Assembly (NCBI RefSeq): GCF_000346505.1
Contig: NZ_ANOH01000228.1
Location: forward strand, 28,995-92,994
Length of the DNA: 64,000 nucleotides
Source of the DNA: Aporhodopirellula sallentina SM41
Lineage (GTDB): Bacteria; Planctomycetota; Planctomycetia; Pirellulales; Pirellulaceae
Direction: 5' to 3'
Under the pieces are notes generated by a model. The model worked only from the letters and a program-made list of their open reading frames with translations. It was not told where the DNA came from and searched no databases. Both the position numbers and the translations under genes were made by a program. Shown in pieces: positions 24,899 through 35,148 of the stretch (positions within the stretch are counted from its first letter, which is position 1; each line of letters begins with the position of its first letter).

Positions 24899-25293
24899 GG
24901 GCTAGTAGTGACTCTGATGAAGAAGGCGTTGGTGGGGCGACGCAATAAGAGCATAAGACATTGTGGACACTCCCACACGTCCGCGCGAAAGCCGCGACGC
25001 GAACGCGAGTTCAGAACCACGCACGAGAACTCATGGCCGAATGGCGTCGACGCAGTCTATAGGGCAACACGAACCTGCGAGTCGATTCACGGCGTCATCG
25101 GCCCAGGTTGTTTTCGGCCAAGGTTTGCCTTCGCAATCGGGAGTGATGACGACGACAAATTCTAGTCATACGCCCGGCAGGATGCTCGAACTCGCTGGCA
25201 TGCTCGTTCTCACCCGCGTGGGAATACGCGAGAGAGGTTTGCCGAACCGCGGGTCAGCGAATGAGCTTTCTGAACCTACGTAGCGTTGATCTT
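24899..25293. other. Intergenic 395 bp, no gene seen
   Basis: Sequence between the minus-strand sulfatase and the kinase-receiver gene. No coding frame with normal composition and no clear structure was found; it should carry the sulfatase promoter. Confidence 0.4.
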
Positions 25294-27303
25294 CTAGGCT
25301 GACGCTTCGGTGCTGCTGGAGAGAAGAGAACGGTTTACCTGCAACCGGCTCGCCGTCGTGAAGATAGCCCGTTCCAACTGCTTGCTATCTGTCATGTTTT
25401 TGGAGACGAATTCCATCGCTCCCGCCTGCAAACATCGCTGACGGATCTCGGTCGAGTCATCACCGGAAACCGCAATGACGCCGACCTGTTCTTGGGTGAG
25501 TTGCGTGATCGCGGCGAGAGTTTCCTCCACGGGCGAATCAGGCAAATTGAGATCGAGCAAGATCACGGTTGGAGAATGGGGCCCGACCGGGTGCTCATCC
25601 AACAATCGCAATAAACCTGCCAAGGTCGGCGAATGCAAAAGATCAACGGAATGATTCGAGCGGTCCAAAACCCGCTGGGCGACGGCGACGTCCGTTGGGT
25701 TATCCTCAACGACCATCACGGTAATCCGGCAATCATCCTGCGAGAAAGAGTGGTCACACAACAGTTCTAAAACCTCCTCATCGCTCTGCGGACGATCCTC
25801 TCGTTCGTATTGCAGAAGGATTTGCAACAGTTCAGTGACGCGTGGGGAGAAGCCGAACTGCGACAGGTCTCGCGTACGACGTTCGACCAAGAGCAAATGC
25901 AAACGCTCTCGCAGGGATCCTCCCTCGAGATAGCACTTCCCGGTCAAGAGAAAGAACAGCAAACTGCCGAGGCTGTAGTAGTCCGACCGATAGTCGACCT
26001 TGCCTTCTCGGTCGAGCTGCTCAGGCGCGGCATAGCCGATCGTTCCGTAGGTGCTTGAGTCCCCGAGATCGAACGAATCGAATTCACACAACGTTCCCGA
26101 CGGTCGGCAGATGCCCACATCCATCAGTTTGTAACGTCCCGAGTCCAACCGCATCACGTTGCTCGGTTTGATGTCACGATGGACCACGCCACGATCGTGC
26201 ATGTGATGCATCGCCCGAGCGACTTGATGAACGGATTCCAGTGCGGTTGCTTCGTCGAACGGTCCGTTTCGTTTTACGATACGAAAGAGGTTATCACCGT
26301 TTAGCAGTTCCATCGCGATGTAATGAAACCCGTCCGCGTCCCCGACTTCATATGCGGTCACGAGGTTTGGGTGAGCCAACTCCTGCAGGACAGACATCTC
26401 GCGGCGAATGAACAGTAGATGTCGCCCGAGGTTTTGAAACAGTTTGAGCGCGACTTCTTCGTTTCGATCTCGATCGAACGCTCGATAGACCGTCCCCATT
26501 CCTCCGCTTCCCAGTTCGGTTAGCAGCGTGTAGCGGCCGACTCGCAAACGACGTTCAGCATTGTCGGCGATGCAATCGGCTTGGAACCCCGTTAACTTTC
26601 CATACAGAACACACCGCTGCAGTCCCAGTTCCAGGTTGGGAGCGTCGTTCAAAATTGACGTGATGACTTCGCACTCACTACGCGAAAACACTCCCGTATC
26701 GATCAACCTGACCAACATGGACGTGGGGTGCATACGGTCGCTGCGAGGACTGCAATCCGGATCAACCAATAGCAGCGAACTCTCGTCAGTGTTGCCGCTG
26801 GAAAAACCAGTCAGATGGCAACCTTCTCCAGAGGATGTCGCTTCTTCCAAACCCTCACTGGGCTGCGAACCGACATCGAGCACACGGGCGTCATTGATCT
26901 CCTGCTGCGTCGCGGTTTGCTGCACGTGGTCAGGTGGCAGATGGTCTTGCTGCAGATGGTTTTGCCGCGCGCTATCGGCCTGCTCGGAAGCCGACTGTCG
27001 CAACCGATACCACAACCAAAAGCAAATCAACGCGATCAAGATGCGAAACCATGGCACGGCCTGATGCCAGTACGCCTGAGCAATACTATCGACGGTCAGC
27101 GAGATCACGCCCGTCAACGCGAGGACACGCTGCTCACGATCTCGGAAGATCCCTCCCAAGAGCACGAGCAGAATTCCGTTGGTCGCTAGCAGCGGCAAAT
27201 CGAATCTTAGGTCGAAACCAACCAACGCGACGATGACAAACAGGCCCAACCAGCGAGGATGTCGACTACCGTCGCGCGATGTTCCCCGCATCATCTGATC
27301 CAC
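25294..27303 (-). CDS. Ser/Thr kinase fused to a response-regulator receiver domain
   Basis: A 669-residue protein with three parts. Residues 18-100 hold three or four hydrophobic segments. A polar Gln/Ser-rich linker leads to a Hanks-type kinase (about 257-515) with GSGGMG (265-270), Lys287, HRDIKPSN (375-382) and, instead of DFG, Asp-Val-Gly (395-397). A CheY-like receiver follows (526-650), with acidic pair Glu533-Asp534, phosphoacceptor Asp584 (LLDLNLP), Ser613 and Lys635 all present. The fusion ties phosphotransfer on Ser/Thr to His-Asp signalling in one chain. The D-V-G change keeps the metal-binding Asp, so activity is not excluded. No histidine kinase lies nearby. Confidence 0.88.
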   Translation of the reverse strand: MDQMMRGTSRDGSRHPRWLGLFVIVALVGFDLRFDLPLLATNGILLVLLGGIFRDREQRVLALTGVISLTVDSIAQAYWHQAVPWFRILIALICFWLWYRLRQSASEQADSARQNHLQQDHLPPDHVQQTATQQEINDARVLDVGSQPSEGLEEATSSGEGCHLTGFSSGNTDESSLLLVDPDCSPRSDRMHPTSMLVRLIDTGVFSRSECEVITSILNDAPNLELGLQRCVLYGKLTGFQADCIADNAERRLRVGRYTLLTELGSGGMGTVYRAFDRDRNEEVALKLFQNLGRHLLFIRREMSVLQELAHPNLVTAYEVGDADGFHYIAMELLNGDNLFRIVKRNGPFDEATALESVHQVARAMHHMHDRGVVHRDIKPSNVMRLDSGRYKLMDVGICRPSGTLCEFDSFDLGDSSTYGTIGYAAPEQLDREGKVDYRSDYYSLGSLLFFLLTGKCYLEGGSLRERLHLLLVERRTRDLSQFGFSPRVTELLQILLQYEREDRPQSDEEVLELLCDHSFSQDDCRITVMVVEDNPTDVAVAQRVLDRSNHSVDLLHSPTLAGLLRLLDEHPVGPHSPTVILLDLNLPDSPVEETLAAITQLTQEQVGVIAVSGDDSTEIRQRCLQAGAMEFVSKNMTDSKQLERAIFTTASRLQVNRSLLSSSTEASA

Positions 27304-27490
27304 GTCCCCGATACCCCCACAGTTGACGCCTCAACGAATAAAACGCATTGATAAAAACACAAAAGCACACGTTTACATACGAACAGCATACCCTCCGCTT
27401 GGGTGGATGCAATACGCTCGTTTCACATTTCAAGGTGAAACCTCTGCACAAATGTATGCTGAGCTGGCGGTCTGCGACAGCTTCATTCTC

Positions 27491-27563
27491 GCGTAGCGAC
27501 ACTCACCAAGAGTATCGCGAAGGCTCGTGATTCACCGAAAGTCTTGGCTACTTTTCGCTACGG
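27491..27563 (-). repeat. Copy 3 of the ~125-bp dispersed repeat (partial)
   Basis: On the minus strand it matches the cores of the units at 34862-34987 and 59684-59806 (GCCAAGACTTTCGGTGAATC type centre, then GGCGAGT..CGCTAC type). The GGTGCGTCA ends are not clear here. It lies about 230 bp downstream of the acyltransferase stop, in that gene's orientation. The rest of 27304-27792 holds no supported gene. Confidence 0.55.
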
Positions 27564-27792
27564 GTTTGGCGCAGATTAATGGCGGTAGTCATCCACGAAC
27601 AACAGAGCAACCCGACGTCGGGGAAGTTCGGCGAGCCATCGATGCAAACGAAAAAACGCACATTCACAGGACGCACGCACTTGCACGCAGAGAAGGACAC
27701 CACTCGAATCGGCGTTGTGCAACTGGGGATGCAACAAAGCTGCGCCGCATGCGGGGCAGGAGAAGCCCCGAGCATGGCCAGAATTCAACTGT

Positions 27793-29220
27793 CTAGGCAG
27801 ACGCCTCAGCCATGAGGTTTTCGATCGAGGCGACGTAGTGAGCCAGAAACTCGCGAGAGTCCGCCACACTGAACGCCTTCGGATCACATCGCAAACAGAT
27901 CTTCAGCACGCGGCGATACGTGAAGACCGAGATCGTAAGGCGTGTCCCATGACGCATCGGCGGTACACCGTTGATGTCGGTCATCCGCAAGTTACCCGCC
28001 TTCAACATTCCCTTTTCGCTCGGGAAGGAAACACTGAATCGCTTCGTCGGGTCACCGGTGTTCGATACGATCGCGGTGGCCAAGCGGCGGTGGCCGGCAA
28101 AGCCTCGCTTCAGCCAAGTGGGCAGTTTGACTAGGAACGCCATCACATTCATGAACGGTGTTTTGTGACGCGTGTGCTTCAGTTTCAGCAGTTCCTGTGA
28201 CAACGAATCGATCAACTCAGGCGAGTCGACGCATTCGCTTCTTGGCCGGCGAATCAAGGCATAAGTGACTAAGTTTGCGGCGGTCGTCAAACGGGTGTCG
28301 GCTTCTCGCAGATCCATCGGCATCATGATGCAGAACTGGCCGCCACGCCGGTCGCCTTGATCAGTGTTCCAACTGTTGAGCGAAACGAGCAGTTGTTGAA
28401 TCAGCAACTCATTGGTCGATTGTCCGCGGGCTTCGGCGACATGCCGCAGTTGTTTGAACCGTTTCTTATCGAATTCGAAATCACACAGCCCGGGAAACAG
28501 CGGTTCGGGTTCTGCGTTCGGTTGCCCTTCCGCCTGCACGGCTGGCCAACTTTTTTGCTTCGACTTTGGAGCGAGCGATCGCATTGTTTGGATCGCGAGT
28601 TTGTACGCTTCTGATCGATCGAACTCGATCTTGCCATCGTCTCGCCGATAACGCTCGATATTATACGATGCTTTGACTCGCATCCTCAGTTGCAACGGAT
28701 CAAACTCGGGCAACGGCGTCTCAATCGGTTCACCCACGAGGTCGGCGTAATGCCACAACCAGTCGCCGAGCATCTGATACGCACCGATACCGTCACACGT
28801 CGCATGATGGAATTGCGTGGTGACGACGCAGCGGTCGTCTGCGGTACGAATCCAAACTCGCAGACCGACCTCTGATCGCAAATCGATGAACTCACCGCGA
28901 GGCAACTCCAGAGGTTCACCGATCTCTCCCCAAGAGATTTTGACTTCCGGATCCGGCGCCGCTACCCAGCAATCGCGATTGCCTTTGGCAGGTTTGACAA
29001 TCGCCTGCAACAACGGATGACGCTGCAGTGCTAAGCCGAGTGCCTGAGTGATTGCGTCGCGATCGACCTTACCGTCGAACTCCATTTTGACGACGAACGT
29101 CATCGGAAAATCCGCGCGATCGTCCCATAACATGTATTCTTCGAACGGAGTCAGGTATAGTGGGAACAGTCGAGGCGAACGTGCCGGGGCGGCGACCTGA
29201 GGGGCTTCTAATGTGGACAT
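27793..29220 (-). CDS. WS/DGAT-like acyltransferase (condensation-fold)
   Basis: A 475-residue protein of the wax-ester synthase/diacylglycerol acyltransferase and condensation-domain superfamily. The catalytic HHxxxDG motif is H138-H-A-T-C-D-G144, preceded by the strand CVVTTQF. The N-terminal PLTPFEEYMLWDD and the later MPMDLREADT (about 320) fit this fold. Such enzymes transfer acyl groups from CoA or carrier proteins to alcohols, amines or glycerides. No polyketide or peptide-synthetase genes are adjacent, so a lipid or polyketide-ester acceptor is more likely than a role in a large assembly line. It stands alone. Confidence 0.8.
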   Translation of the reverse strand: MSTLEAPQVAAPARSPRLFPLYLTPFEEYMLWDDRADFPMTFVVKMEFDGKVDRDAITQALGLALQRHPLLQAIVKPAKGNRDCWVAAPDPEVKISWGEIGEPLELPRGEFIDLRSEVGLRVWIRTADDRCVVTTQFHHATCDGIGAYQMLGDWLWHYADLVGEPIETPLPEFDPLQLRMRVKASYNIERYRRDDGKIEFDRSEAYKLAIQTMRSLAPKSKQKSWPAVQAEGQPNAEPEPLFPGLCDFEFDKKRFKQLRHVAEARGQSTNELLIQQLLVSLNSWNTDQGDRRGGQFCIMMPMDLREADTRLTTAANLVTYALIRRPRSECVDSPELIDSLSQELLKLKHTRHKTPFMNVMAFLVKLPTWLKRGFAGHRRLATAIVSNTGDPTKRFSVSFPSEKGMLKAGNLRMTDINGVPPMRHGTRLTISVFTYRRVLKICLRCDPKAFSVADSREFLAHYVASIENLMAEASA

Positions 29221-29445
29221 GAAAACGCTCCCGCAATCATGCGGCGAGGTAATGAAATGTTTCTGCGGATCAAACGAAGCGGAACGCTGCTACACGCTTT
29301 GCCCGATTGAGCGAACGCGCAGGCTTGCCCGCGGATGTCATGCCCCTCCCAACGCGAAAAGCCCGCCTGACGCGAAAAGGTAACCCGCGATGGATTACCA
29401 CCCCTCGAAAATAGTCAGATCGATCCCAGATTTACGGGTTTTAGG

Positions 29446-31983
29446 ATGGTTTTTAGGATTCCTTTGACAACGGTGACGTTTTTTCGGGAAATTCGACGTG
29501 TCCTCACGCTGTGGGTCCTGACGACGCCGGTGATCGGCGTGGCTGCGGAATTTGAGCAGGCAGAGTCGCTCGAAAAGGCGGGAGCACTCGAGCATGTAGA
29601 GTCGCTCGAACAGGTGGAGTCCTTCATCAACCAGTACTGCATGGATTGCCACAATCAGGCGGATGCGATCGCGGACCTCGACCTGGAATCGGTGCCGTTG
29701 TCGGACGTCGATTGGGAGTCAGACAACGACGCAGTAGACTCGCACGCCGCCGGAGCCTTTTCGGAAAACTCGGCTTCACTCGCGAAATGGGAAACCACCC
29801 TCAAACGCATCGCGTCGCGGCAAATGCCTCCGGCAGACGCGGACCGCCCGTCGATCGACGAATACCAAAATATCACCGAACAACTCGGGCGTATCCTTGA
29901 CGCAAGAGCCGCCGAGGCGCCGCGGATTCCGCCGGTCGATTCGCTGCGAAGACTGACACGTACCGAGTATCAAAACAGCGTCCGCGATCTGCTCGGTGTG
30001 GAAGTCGACATTACATCTTGGTTGCCCAAGGATGAATCGAGCGGTGGCTTTGACAACATCACCGTGGGCGATTTGTCCCCGTCGCTCATGAGCCGTTATC
30101 TCACCGCCGCGGAACAGATCAGCCGCATCGCAGTCGGGCGGCCGGCCGGTGTTCCGATGGGAATCAACGTTCGGTTGCCTGCCGACTTGACTCAGGAACG
30201 TCACATCGCCGGGCTTCCTCTCGGCACTCGCGGCGGAACCAATATCCGGCACACGTTCGCGGAGTCGGGGATTTATGAAATCGCGGTACGATTGACTCGC
30301 GATCGTGATGAAATGATCGAAGGTTTGTACCGGCCTCACGATCTCGACGTGTTGATCGATCGCAAACCTACTCACCGCTGGACGCTCGTTCCGACCAAAG
30401 GCAACCGCGACGATACTCTGATCGACGCGAACCTCAACGTCCGAGTGCCGATCACCGCGGGACCTCACGACATCGCGGTCGCCTTCGTCAGCCAAGGCGA
30501 CTCGCTGCTGGAAATCAAACGGCAACCTTTTGATTCCGCGTACAACCGACACCGACATCCGAGACAACAGCCCGCGTTGTTTGAAGTTTCAATCGTTGGC
30601 CCATTATCGGTCGACGAAGATTTCGACGAGGCGCGCAACCGAAACACTATCGACACGCCGAGTCGCCGACGCATCTTTGCCACTCGCCCGGAATCATCCG
30701 ACACCGCAGACCAACTCGCCGCGGCCGACTCCATCCTTCGCGGTTTGACGCGAATTGCGTTTCGTCGCGACGTGACTGACGATGACGTGCGAACGGCGAT
30801 GACATTCTTTGAGGACGCGATCGATCCGAACCAAGACAGCGAACTGAGTTGGCAGAATCGTTTCGAACTGGGAATCGAACGCGCGATCGCGTCCATCTTG
30901 GTAAACCCGAACTTCTTGTTCCACGTCGAGCGACCAGTTGATCCCGATACGGAAACAGAAGTTATTCGGATCAGCGACTTCGAACTCGCCTCGCGACTCG
31001 CGGCGTTTCTTTGGAGCAGCCTGCCTGACGACCGACTACTGAACCTCGCGTCGTCGGGAAAACTATCCGATCCGAACGTCTTACGTGATGAAGTCGACCG
31101 GATGCTGTCCGATTCGCGTTCACGAAGTCTCGTCGATCACTTCGCCTCGCAGTGGTTGTATCTCAAAAATCTCGATGCGATCACGCCGGACCTGCGACTG
31201 TTCCCTGACTTCGATGAAAACCTCCGCCGCGCCTTCCGTGGTGAGACGGCGTCAATGTTCGCACACGTTCTCGAAACCGACGCGAGCCTGTTGACGTTAA
31301 TCGATTGCGACTACACGTTTCTCAACGAGCGATTGGCTCGGCACTACGACATTCCCGGCGTCCTGGGTGATCAATTTCGTAAAGTCGACCTCGCCCCCGG
31401 TTCTCATCGTGGTGGGATTTTGCGTCACGGCAGCATCCTGTCGGTTACCTCGTATGCCACTCGCACCTCGCCGACGATCCGCGGGAACTGGATTCTCGAA
31501 AACATCGTCGGGACGCCACCGCCACCTCCTCCGCCCGACGTCCCCACGCTGAAAGAGAAATCGAATATCACGCCGGCGACGTTCCGCGAACGTTTGGCAC
31601 TGCATCGCGAAAATGAATCCTGCGCGTCGTGCCATGCGTTGATCGACCCGGTCGGATTCTCGCTCGATCATTATGATGCAGTCGGTCGTTGGAGAACGTA
31701 TGATGGAGAGCATCCGATCGACGCTTCGGGAACACTGCCTGATGGAACGGAAGTCAACGGTGTCGAAGATCTCGAGTCAAGCTTGCTTGAAAACCCAGAG
31801 ATGTTCGTCAGTTGCTTCACTGAAAAACTGATGACGTTTGCTCTCGGTCGGTTCGTCACTCACGACGACGCGTCAGCAGTTCGCGAGATCGTCCGGGACG
31901 CGAGAGAAGACGACTTTCGGATCTCGGCGATTATTCAATCGGTCGTTGCCAGCCGACCGTTTCAGTATCGCTCCCGCCTATAA
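29446..31983 (+). CDS. DUF1592-type protein with planctomycete cytochrome c motifs
   Basis: An 845-residue exported protein. A signal peptide (about 1-34) is followed by a Glu/Ser/Leu repeat (SLEKAGALEHVESLEQ) and a heme-type CMDCH motif (about residue 65). The usual order of domains then appears: DUF1587 (LTRTEYQNSVRDLLGVE), DUF1595, DUF1592 (ELASRLAAFLWSSLPDDRLL), DUF1588 (GGILRHGSILSVTSYATRTSP) with a second motif CASCH, and DUF1585 at the end. The function of this planctomycete family is not established; heme binding and a redox role in the periplasm are inferred. It is the first gene of a three-gene unit with the DUF1552 and ankyrin genes. Confidence 0.9.
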   Translation: MVFRIPLTTVTFFREIRRVLTLWVLTTPVIGVAAEFEQAESLEKAGALEHVESLEQVESFINQYCMDCHNQADAIADLDLESVPLSDVDWESDNDAVDSHAAGAFSENSASLAKWETTLKRIASRQMPPADADRPSIDEYQNITEQLGRILDARAAEAPRIPPVDSLRRLTRTEYQNSVRDLLGVEVDITSWLPKDESSGGFDNITVGDLSPSLMSRYLTAAEQISRIAVGRPAGVPMGINVRLPADLTQERHIAGLPLGTRGGTNIRHTFAESGIYEIAVRLTRDRDEMIEGLYRPHDLDVLIDRKPTHRWTLVPTKGNRDDTLIDANLNVRVPITAGPHDIAVAFVSQGDSLLEIKRQPFDSAYNRHRHPRQQPALFEVSIVGPLSVDEDFDEARNRNTIDTPSRRRIFATRPESSDTADQLAAADSILRGLTRIAFRRDVTDDDVRTAMTFFEDAIDPNQDSELSWQNRFELGIERAIASILVNPNFLFHVERPVDPDTETEVIRISDFELASRLAAFLWSSLPDDRLLNLASSGKLSDPNVLRDEVDRMLSDSRSRSLVDHFASQWLYLKNLDAITPDLRLFPDFDENLRRAFRGETASMFAHVLETDASLLTLIDCDYTFLNERLARHYDIPGVLGDQFRKVDLAPGSHRGGILRHGSILSVTSYATRTSPTIRGNWILENIVGTPPPPPPPDVPTLKEKSNITPATFRERLALHRENESCASCHALIDPVGFSLDHYDAVGRWRTYDGEHPIDASGTLPDGTEVNGVEDLESSLLENPEMFVSCFTEKLMTFALGRFVTHDDASAVREIVRDAREDDFRISAIIQSVVASRPFQYRSRL

Positions 31984-32043
31984 CCCCGCCCCTGCAATTC
32001 ATCCCTTCTGTATCCAATCCCCTCTGTGATCAAAGGCCCGCCC

Positions 32044-33381
32044 ATGTTTCTGCAAAAGAAATCATTACCCCGTCGAACCATGTTGCGAGGCCTGGGAACC
32101 ACAATCGCGTTACCGCTGCTAGACGCAATGGTGCCAACGCTGACGGCGGAAGATCAAACGCCCGCGGCGAGCGACAACCTTCGGCGAATCGGTTACATCT
32201 ACACACCGATGGGATACAACCCGGCCGAATGGAAACCGAAAGACGACACGCTCAACGATTTGCCATCGAGTCTCTCGCCGCTCGAGTCGGTCAAAGATCA
32301 ACTATGCGTGATCACCGGGATGGATTTGCAGAACGCATACCCCGGGTCTCACGCGACGTCCAACGCGGCGTTCCTAAGTGCCGCACAAGCCAAACTGACC
32401 GAGAGCAGCGACTATTACCTCGGCACCACTGTCGACCAAATCGCGGCGAAGCAATTCGGGCACCAAACCCAACTGCCCTCGCTCGAACTGGCGATGGACC
32501 TTTTGTCGACCGTCGGCCAATGTGACAACGGATACGCGTGCGTCTATCAAAACAACCTGTCATGGTCCTCTCCGACAACGCCACTGCCGTCGGAAGCACA
32601 TCCACGGATCGTGTTTGAACAACTCTTTGGCGAAGGAGGCACGCCGCTGCAACGCAGCGAAGCGATGCGCCGCAGAGCGAGCCTTCTCGACAGCGTCGCG
32701 GTCGAGATCAAACGACTCAAACAACAACTCGGCGGAGGCGACCGCAACAAGATCGACCAATACGTCGAAAGCATTCGCGAAGTCGAACGTCGAATTGATC
32801 GCTCGATGGCGACCGCCAAAGAGAACCCGTTGCCGGACCTCGATCGTCCCGTCGGCGTTCCGGTGGCTTATGCGGATCACGCACGTTTGATGTTTGACCT
32901 GCAGTTGCTCGCCTTCCAGGGCGACATAACCCGAATCGTCACTTTCCAACTCGCACGCGAAGCCAGCACGCGAACTTATCCAGAAATCGGCGTTCCCGAC
33001 CCACACCATCCGGTCACGCACCACGGTGGGAACCCAGCCAAACTCGCCAAGATCGCAAAAATCAATCAGTTCCACGTTTCGCTGTTCGCCGAATTCCTCG
33101 AGAAGATGAACTCAATCCCGGAAGGCAACGGAACGCTGCTTGATCACTCGCTGTATATGTACGGCAGTGGCATGGGCGATCCCGACGCACACGACCACAA
33201 AGACCTGCCGATCTTGGTCGCCGGTGGAGCCGCCGGCAACATGCAAGGCGGACGTCATCTTCGTTACGAGAAACCCGAACCGCTGTCCAACCTCCATTTG
33301 ACGTTGCTCAACAAAGTCGGCGTGCCGCTCGAGCAATTCGCCGATAGCACCGGACAAGTCGACGCGTTATTCGGGGTTTAA
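32044..33381 (+). CDS. DUF1552 exported protein
   Basis: A 445-residue protein. LPRRTMLRGLGTTIALPLL at the N-terminus is a twin-arginine (Tat) signal, so the protein is exported folded, often with a cofactor. The rest is the DUF1552 family, with conserved stretches such as GYNPAEW, SLELAMD, YVESIREVERRI, MFDLQLLAFQGDITRIVTF and GSGMGDPDAHDHKDLPILVAGG; the C-terminal His/Asp-rich part resembles the metal site of sulfatase/phosphatase-like relatives, which is inference. The ATG at 32044 puts the Tat motif at the usual place. It is almost always found next to a DUF1592 gene, as here and at 51615-55690. Confidence 0.88.
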   Translation: MFLQKKSLPRRTMLRGLGTTIALPLLDAMVPTLTAEDQTPAASDNLRRIGYIYTPMGYNPAEWKPKDDTLNDLPSSLSPLESVKDQLCVITGMDLQNAYPGSHATSNAAFLSAAQAKLTESSDYYLGTTVDQIAAKQFGHQTQLPSLELAMDLLSTVGQCDNGYACVYQNNLSWSSPTTPLPSEAHPRIVFEQLFGEGGTPLQRSEAMRRRASLLDSVAVEIKRLKQQLGGGDRNKIDQYVESIREVERRIDRSMATAKENPLPDLDRPVGVPVAYADHARLMFDLQLLAFQGDITRIVTFQLAREASTRTYPEIGVPDPHHPVTHHGGNPAKLAKIAKINQFHVSLFAEFLEKMNSIPEGNGTLLDHSLYMYGSGMGDPDAHDHKDLPILVAGGAAGNMQGGRHLRYEKPEPLSNLHLTLLNKVGVPLEQFADSTGQVDALFGV

Positions 33382-33384
33382 TCC

Positions 33385-34860
33385 ATGTACGGTTGGAACA
33401 TCTTCGCGCCTCGACGCGCCAGCCTCGCTATCGCTTTGGCCGTATTTACGGTGACAACGATTTCAGACTCACCGAACTGCGCTGCGAAATCTCCGGCGTT
33501 TCATTTGGTTGACGCCGTCGAGCGTCAAGACTGGACGCTTTCAGATGCAATACTCGACTCATCATCAGACGTCAGCGACCTGTTGCAGCAGTCTCAACCG
33601 GACGGCATGACGCCGCTTCACTGGGCCGTTGTTCACGAAAACGCAAAATACACGCGTCGGCTTCTCGTCGAAGGCGCAGACCCGAATGCGGTCACGTACT
33701 TTGACGTCACTCCACTATCGATCGCGTGCCGCAGCGGGAATGTCGAAATCTCAAAAGCACTGCTCACGCACGGCGCCGATCCGGACGCGAGACTTCCGGG
33801 CAAGATGACGGCATTGATGCTCGCCTCGCGGGGCGGCAACGTGGAATTGTGTCGCCTCCTGATCGAACATGATGCCGACGTGGAAGCGACCGAACGTGCC
33901 GGCCAATCGTCGTTGATGTTTGCCGCCGCCGAAGGCCATGCCGACGTGATCAACCTGCTGCTCGATAACGATGCGAAACTCGATCGGACGCTCTCGTCCG
34001 GCTTCTCTGCGATCTGTTTCGCCGCACGGCAAGGCCGGATCGAGGCCACGATGACACTGCTCGAACGCGGTGCAGACGTGAACACGACCATGGCCCCCAA
34101 ACGCACCAACGGACGCAACCCACGCAAAGGGATGACACCGTTGATGTTGGCGGTTGAGAGCGCCCACTACGAACTCGCAATGAAATTGATTCACCGCGGC
34201 GCGGATCCCAACCGCGAGTCCAGCGAGTATGCACCGCTGCATGCGTTGTGCTGGGTACGCCGTCCCGGCAAAGGAGACAACCCTGCCGGCGACCCCGCAC
34301 CGCGAGGCAGCGGCGGGCTTTCCTCACTCAATTTCGTTCGACAGATCGTCGACGCTGGTGCGGATGTGAACCTACAACTTCGCCGAGGAAAGGCGGCCAA
34401 GGGGCTGATCAACCCTCGAGGAGCAACGCCGTTTCTATTGGCCGCGCAGCGAGTCGATCTACCGCTTATGAGACTGCTCTTGGAATTGGGAGCCGACCCG
34501 CACCTGGCCAACGCAGACGGCGTGAATGCGTTGATGGCCGCCGCCGGCATCGGCACCGATCACGTCGGCGAGCACGCAGGAACGCCCGAAGAGGTTGATG
34601 AGGCAGTCCGCATGCTTGTCGACTTGGGCTTGGACATCAACGCGGTCGCTAAAAACGGAGAAACCGCGATGCACGGCGCGGCCTATCGCTGTTTCCCACA
34701 AACGATCCGCCTCGTTGCTCAACTCGGCGCCAAACAAGAGGCCTGGGATCATAAGAACAAATACGGGTGGACCCCGATGGATATCGCCAAAGGCTATCGA
34801 CCGGGATCTTTCAAACCTGATCCCGCCACCATCGATGCGTTACAAGAAGTCAGCCACTAA
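33385..34860 (+). CDS. Exported ankyrin-repeat protein
   Basis: A 491-residue protein with a signal peptide (about 1-34) and about nine ankyrin repeats from residue 70 to 470 (patterns such as DGMTPLHWAVVHENAKYTR and TALMLASRGGNVELCRLL). A proline/glycine-rich insert interrupts the array near residue 290-310. Ankyrin repeats bind proteins. The start lies 3 bp after the stop of the DUF1552 gene, so it belongs to the same operon and is a candidate partner of that pair. A 126-bp repeat with inverted ends begins two bases after its stop codon. Confidence 0.88.
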   Translation: MYGWNIFAPRRASLAIALAVFTVTTISDSPNCAAKSPAFHLVDAVERQDWTLSDAILDSSSDVSDLLQQSQPDGMTPLHWAVVHENAKYTRRLLVEGADPNAVTYFDVTPLSIACRSGNVEISKALLTHGADPDARLPGKMTALMLASRGGNVELCRLLIEHDADVEATERAGQSSLMFAAAEGHADVINLLLDNDAKLDRTLSSGFSAICFAARQGRIEATMTLLERGADVNTTMAPKRTNGRNPRKGMTPLMLAVESAHYELAMKLIHRGADPNRESSEYAPLHALCWVRRPGKGDNPAGDPAPRGSGGLSSLNFVRQIVDAGADVNLQLRRGKAAKGLINPRGATPFLLAAQRVDLPLMRLLLELGADPHLANADGVNALMAAAGIGTDHVGEHAGTPEEVDEAVRMLVDLGLDINAVAKNGETAMHGAAYRCFPQTIRLVAQLGAKQEAWDHKNKYGWTPMDIAKGYRPGSFKPDPATIDALQEVSH

Positions 34861-34861
34861 G

Positions 34862-34987
34862 GGTGCGTCACGATCGAGAAAGAGGGTTCATCGGCGTAGC
34901 GCACGCCGCCAAGACTTTCGGTGATTGACGAGCTCTGCCGAAACTCTTGGCGAGTTCCGCTACCCTAACATTAGGCTTTGACGCACC
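34862..34987 (+). repeat. Copy 1 of the ~125-bp dispersed repeat with inverted ends
   Basis: Bounded by GGTGCGTCA (34862-34870) and TGACGCACC (34979-34987), perfect 9-bp inverted ends. The interior matches 59684-59806 and the partial copy at 27491-27563. It begins right after the ankyrin gene's stop. It may be a MITE-like unit that also works as a 3' RNA structure. Confidence 0.75.
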
Positions 34988-35148
34988 ACGCTGAGTCAGC
35001 GCATGCAAAGTCACAGCATGCTGAAATCTCGGCACGGAAATCGCACTCTGTCCGACCTGCTACGCGAACGAGATATCAAGACCGCGATTAGGTTTTGTGG
35101 ATCCGGTTTCGTTCGTTGACAACGATCCGATGACTGCAAGGACTACCA

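Noticed and set aside
29540..29630. Glu/Ser/Leu heptad-like duplication in the DUF1592 protein as a separate coiled-coil domain
   Set aside because: Only two or three short units directly after the signal peptide; too short to call a domain.
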